8,235 nt of DNA. It comes from Thermoleophilaceae bacterium (GTDB lineage: Bacteria > Actinomycetota > Thermoleophilia > Solirubrobacterales > Thermoleophilaceae). Numbering within the stretch: the first letter of the stretch is position 1; each line of letters starts with the position of its first letter. This document shows positions 6,330 through 8,235 of the stretch, piece by piece. The DNA lies in the NCBI GenBank assembly GCA_013811765.1, contig JACCUO010000045.1:1-8235 (forward strand), written 5' to 3'. Made by a program: the position numbers and the translations under genes. The notes under the pieces were generated by a model. It was given only the letters and a program-made list of their open reading frames with translations, did no database searches and was not told the origin of the DNA.

Positions 6330-6890
6330 TTACGCTCGCGAGACGTAGTCGCCCGAGCGCGTGTCCACCCGAACGCGATCGCCGACGTTCACGAATAGGG
6401 GGACCCTCACGGCCACGCCTGACTCGAGCATGGCGGGCTTGTCCCCGCCCCCGGAGACGGTGTCTCCCTTTACGCCCGGCTCGGTCTCGGCCACCACGAG
6501 CTCGACGGCGCTCGGGACCTGCAGGTCGGTCGGGCGCTCGTCCACGTAGAGGATGTCCACCTCGTCACTCTCCTTCACCCACCGCAGCGAGTCCTTCACC
6601 TGGTCCTCGGGGATCGTCATCTGCTCGTAGGTCTGCACGTCCATCAGGTGGGCATCCGTGCCGTCGGCATAGAGGAACTGCATCTTGCGCGTCTCGGTAC
6701 GGATCGGACGGAACTTCTCGCCTGCCCTGAAGGTCTTGTCGAGCGCCGCGCCGTCGCTCACCCGCTTCAGCTTGGTGCGCACGAAGGCACCCCCCTTGCC
6801 GGGCTTGACGTGCTGGAAATCGACGATCTTGAAGACCACGCCGTCGACCTCGATATGGGTGCCGTTCTTGAACTGGTTTGTGGAAATCAT
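6330..6890 (-). CDS. efp: Translation elongation factor P
   Basis: This 186-residue EF-P binds between the P and E sites and rescues ribosomes stalled at polyproline stretches. The N-terminal KOW-like domain has DFQHVKPGKGGAFVRTKLKR, placing the functional loop Lys at residue 32 as in the Bacillus protein. Two OB domains follow, with FLYADGTDAHLMD, the signature ELVVAETEPGVKGDT and the terminal VDTRSGDYVSRA. The start MISTNQFKNG at 6890 matches family starts exactly. An in-frame GTG at 6947 would add 19 residues that relatives do not have. The loop is PGKGG, not the PGKGP described for actinobacterial EF-P that works unmodified. No modification enzyme is encoded nearby. Weak AGGG lies upstream of the start. 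nusB follows 8 bp downstream. Confidence 0.96.
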   Translation of the reverse strand: MISTNQFKNGTHIEVDGVVFKIVDFQHVKPGKGGAFVRTKLKRVSDGAALDKTFRAGEKFRPIRTETRKMQFLYADGTDAHLMDVQTYEQMTIPEDQVKDSLRWVKESDEVDILYVDERPTDLQVPSAVELVVAETEPGVKGDTVSGGGDKPAMLESGVAVRVPLFVNVGDRVRVDTRSGDYVSRA

Positions 6891-6904
6891 GTCGCCAGCC
6901 CTAC

Positions 6905-6910
6905 ATCGTA
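6905..6910 (-). promoter_or_regulatory. Possible -10 box for efp
   Basis: On the minus strand TACGAT (TANNNT form) lies 14 bases before the efp ATG, inside the 73-bp gap after the hydrolase gene. No recognisable -35 stands 16-18 bases further up, and the implied leader would be only 7-8 bases. It is offered as a candidate because efp is the first gene after a gap in the minus-strand run. Confidence 0.2.
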
Positions 6911-6922
6911 GGTCCCGGGCCT

Positions 6923-6936
6923 CCGAGCCGTCTCGG
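6923..6936 (-). other. Short GC hairpin between hydrolase and efp
   Basis: On the minus strand CCGAG-ACGG-CTCGG can fold into a 5-bp stem with a 4-base loop. It lies 28-41 bases after the hydrolase stop and before the efp start. No T-run follows, so it is not a canonical intrinsic terminator. It could be a weak terminator, an operator or chance. Confidence 0.2.
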
Positions 6937-6963
6937 GGGAAGCGCACGTCGAGCGGAGAACCG

Positions 6964-7704
6964 CTACTCCACGAGGCCGGCCTCGAGCCCCTCCGGCAGC
7001 CGCCCCTCGCCGGCGAGCTTCTCCAGATGGGCTCTGAGCGTGACTGCCGCGGCCGGGCGCAGTGCCGCAGGCGCGTCGGCCCATGCGCGCTTCAGCAAGG
7101 CGTCCTCGGTACGCGCGCCGGCCTCGAGTGCTTCCAGGAGCATCCGCTCACGCTCCAACCGGTGGGCCAGGTACTCGTCGAGCTTGGCCTGCGGGTGGCG
7201 GATGTAGGAGCCATGGCCCGGGCAGAGCAGCTCGAGGTCGAGCGCGCGCAGCCGCCGCAGGGAGTCGAGGTAGGCCGACAGCGCTCCCTCTCCGGGAGTG
7301 ATGAGCACGCTGCCCTCTCCCATCACCACGTCACCGGCCATGCAGATCCGCCCGAGCAGCAGGCAGACGTGGTCGAGGGCGTGTCCCGGGGTGGCGACCG
7401 CTCGGAAGGGCCCCACCTCCTCTCCATCTCGCGGCATGACCACGGGCACGTTCCCGGCTCGGCGGGCCAGCGGTGCGGCGCCCGCGGAGTGGTCCGGATG
7501 AGAATGGGTGAGCGCGACGCCCTCGATCCGGTTGCCCGCCGCCGCGAGGATGGCGCTTTGATGTCCCTCGTGCGCGGGGCCGGGGTCCACCACCCACCCG
7601 GCGACGAGATAGGTGTTCGTGCCGTCGAGCGTCATCGGTGACGCATTGGGCGCTCGTATGCGCACCACACCGTCCGGATCGCGGTCGTCTGGTACGGGAA
7701 TCAC
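6964..7704 (-). CDS. Metallo-beta-lactamase-fold hydrolase (LACTB2/glyoxalase II-like)
   Basis: This metal-dependent hydrolase is 246 residues from the chosen start. RAPNASPMTLDGTNTYLV (residues 17-34) and VVDPGP (38-43) are typical of the LACTB2-like branch. The metal site is complete: THSHPDH (66-72), His108 in GHALDH, Asp125 in AGDVV and His164 in PGHG. The C-terminal 80 residues are helical, with many Leu/Ala/Arg, and fit the winged-helix tail of that branch. The substrate is unknown; relatives include thioester hydrolases and an endoribonuclease. I chose GTG 7704 because conserved sequence begins at VIPVPD and it leaves a spacer before the divergent gene. It lacks a ribosome site. ATG 7776 would add 24 Gly/Arg-rich residues, and TTG 7833 would run through a tandem repeat. 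The family is sure; the start is not. Confidence 0.88.
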   Translation of the reverse strand: MIPVPDDRDPDGVVRIRAPNASPMTLDGTNTYLVAGWVVDPGPAHEGHQSAILAAAGNRIEGVALTHSHPDHSAGAAPLARRAGNVPVVMPRDGEEVGPFRAVATPGHALDHVCLLLGRICMAGDVVMGEGSVLITPGEGALSAYLDSLRRLRALDLELLCPGHGSYIRHPQAKLDEYLAHRLERERMLLEALEAGARTEDALLKRAWADAPAALRPAAAVTLRAHLEKLAGEGRLPEGLEAGLVE

Positions 7705-7774
7705 CGGGAGATCGTGGCACGGCGCCCCGCCCCCGCGGCCCCGGCGATGTTGGCCGAGGGGCCCCGATGGGTAC
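7705..7774. other. Divergent spacer between the hydrolase and GHKL genes
   Basis: If the hydrolase starts at 7704, these 70 bases carry both promoters. The sequence is extremely GC-rich (runs such as GGCGCCCCGCCCCCGCGGCCCC), and I see no recognisable -10 or -35 on either strand. If ATG 7776 is used instead, there is no spacer at all. Confidence 0.3.
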
Positions 7775-8218
7775 ATGGCTCTAATCAAGGCAACCTCTCC
7801 AGACCGGGCAACCTCTCCAGACCGGGCGCCCAACCAGCACGCGGAGCGCTTATGCCTGCGGATCGATGGGGATTCGCAGGCCGCGGGCCGCGCGCGTCAC
7901 GAGATCACGCGGCTGAGCTCCCTTGTGGATCCGCCGCTGCTCGAGGACATGCGGCTGCTCGTGAGCGAGCTCGTGTCGAACTCCGTGCGCCACGCCGGAG
8001 CGAGCGAGGTCGAGCTCACGGTCGCCGTGAGCTCCGAGAAGGTCCACGTGGAGGTGGCCAACGCCGGAGCTCGCTTCCGGAGCCCCACCCCGGGCCAGGT
8101 GAGGCGCGACACCGATCCAGGCTGGGGCCTCTTCCTGGTCGACCGCCTGAGCCAGGATTGGGGCGTGCTCAGCGACGGCGGCCACCAGCGGGTTTGGTTC
8201 GAGTTCGACCGCGCCTGA
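7775..8218 (+). CDS. GHKL-type ATP-binding protein, RsbW/SpoIIAB anti-sigma-like
   Basis: This 147-residue single-domain protein has the HATPase_c_2 fold. Relatives are serine kinases that hold sigma factors or phosphorylate anti-sigma antagonists in partner-switching networks. The N box is clear: LLVSELVSNSVRHAG (61-75), with E65, N69 and R72-H73. The G1 region reads VEVANAGARF (92-101), where Asn96 replaces the usual Asp of D-x-G. The G2 box is GWGLFLVDRL (116-125), and WFEFD ends the fold. The first 24 residues are outside the domain and include the duplicated ATSPDR encoded by the 18-bp tandem repeat. ATG 7775 is the best start, with GAGGGG about a dozen bases upstream. An earlier in-frame start at 7613 would run back through the hydrolase gene and is unlikely. 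No sigma factor or antagonist lies beside it in the window. Confidence 0.85.
   Translation: MALIKATSPDRATSPDRAPNQHAERLCLRIDGDSQAAGRARHEITRLSSLVDPPLLEDMRLLVSELVSNSVRHAGASEVELTVAVSSEKVHVEVANAGARFRSPTPGQVRRDTDPGWGLFLVDRLSQDWGVLSDGGHQRVWFEFDRA
7789..7827. repeat. 18-bp tandem direct repeat, two copies
   Basis: The unit GCAACCTCTCCAGACCGG occurs at 7790-7807 and again, identical, at 7808-7825. The match extends one base left and two right. The period is a multiple of three, so in the plus gene it encodes ATSPDR twice (residues 6-17) without shifting frame. It would also lie in the upstream reading frame of the hydrolase. Perfect identity suggests a recent slippage duplication. Confidence 0.9.
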
Positions 8219-8235
8219 TCCCGGTTCCCGCGCCC

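Noticed and set aside
6891..6947. 19-residue N-terminal extension of EF-P from GTG 6947
   Set aside because: EF-P proteins begin at the MIS..F residues, and the extension is Arg-rich with no ribosome site.
6685..7641. 318-codon open frame on the plus strand
   Set aside because: It lies antisense to efp and the hydrolase and has no domain pattern.
7613..7774. Longer start for the GHKL gene
   Set aside because: The extra 54 residues are Arg/Pro/Ser-rich and overlap the conserved N-terminus of the hydrolase on the other strand.
1..8235. CRISPR array, tRNA, rRNA, insertion sequence or toxin-antitoxin pair
   Set aside because: No spaced repeats, cloverleaf-like sequence, transposase motif or paired small genes were seen in either strand.

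Overview
The window is a dense, GC-rich stretch with frequent GTG starts and 4-bp start/stop overlaps. It looks chromosomal and actinobacterial. The gene content and the wording of the proteins, especially EF-P, Dxs and the short unknown gene, make a Thermoleophilia/Solirubrobacterales-type actinobacterium plausible. That placement is an inference from memory, not from a search. No mobile elements, rRNA, tRNA or CRISPR arrays were seen.

Most of the window is one head-to-tail series on the minus strand, so transcription runs from high to low coordinates. The order is metallo-beta-lactamase-fold hydrolase, efp, nusB, xseB-like, ispA-type prenyl synthase, dxs, tlyA, nadK and recN (cut by the left edge). 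The nusB/xseB, ispA/dxs and tlyA/nadK junctions are 4-bp ATGA or GTGA overlaps, which suggests translational coupling. The order resembles the nusB-folD-xseA-xseB-ispA-dxs-tlyA-ahrC-recN neighbourhood of Bacillus, but folD, xseA and ahrC are missing and nadK sits between tlyA and recN. The cluster makes isoprenoid precursors (Dxs for DXP, the prenyl synthase for FPP/GGPP). It also makes NADP(H) (NadK), helps translation and transcription (EF-P, NusB, TlyA), and repairs DNA (RecN, XseB).

Two genes run on the plus strand. A short unrecognised gene of 81 codons (2656-2901) sits between dxs and tlyA. It ends 3 bp from the end of dxs and has a -10-like TACACT placed for leaderless transcription. 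At the right end, a 147-residue GHKL-type ATP-binding protein of the RsbW/SpoIIAB class diverges from the hydrolase. The two candidate start codons share one CATG, and an 18-bp tandem duplication lies in the N-terminal codons of the plus gene.

Most of this is housekeeping. I found no convincing new multi-gene system. The items most worth checking are the small embedded gene, xseB without xseA, the degenerate ATP-binding motif in the GHKL protein, the shared CATG/tandem-repeat junction, and a perfect 13-bp palindrome in front of recN.
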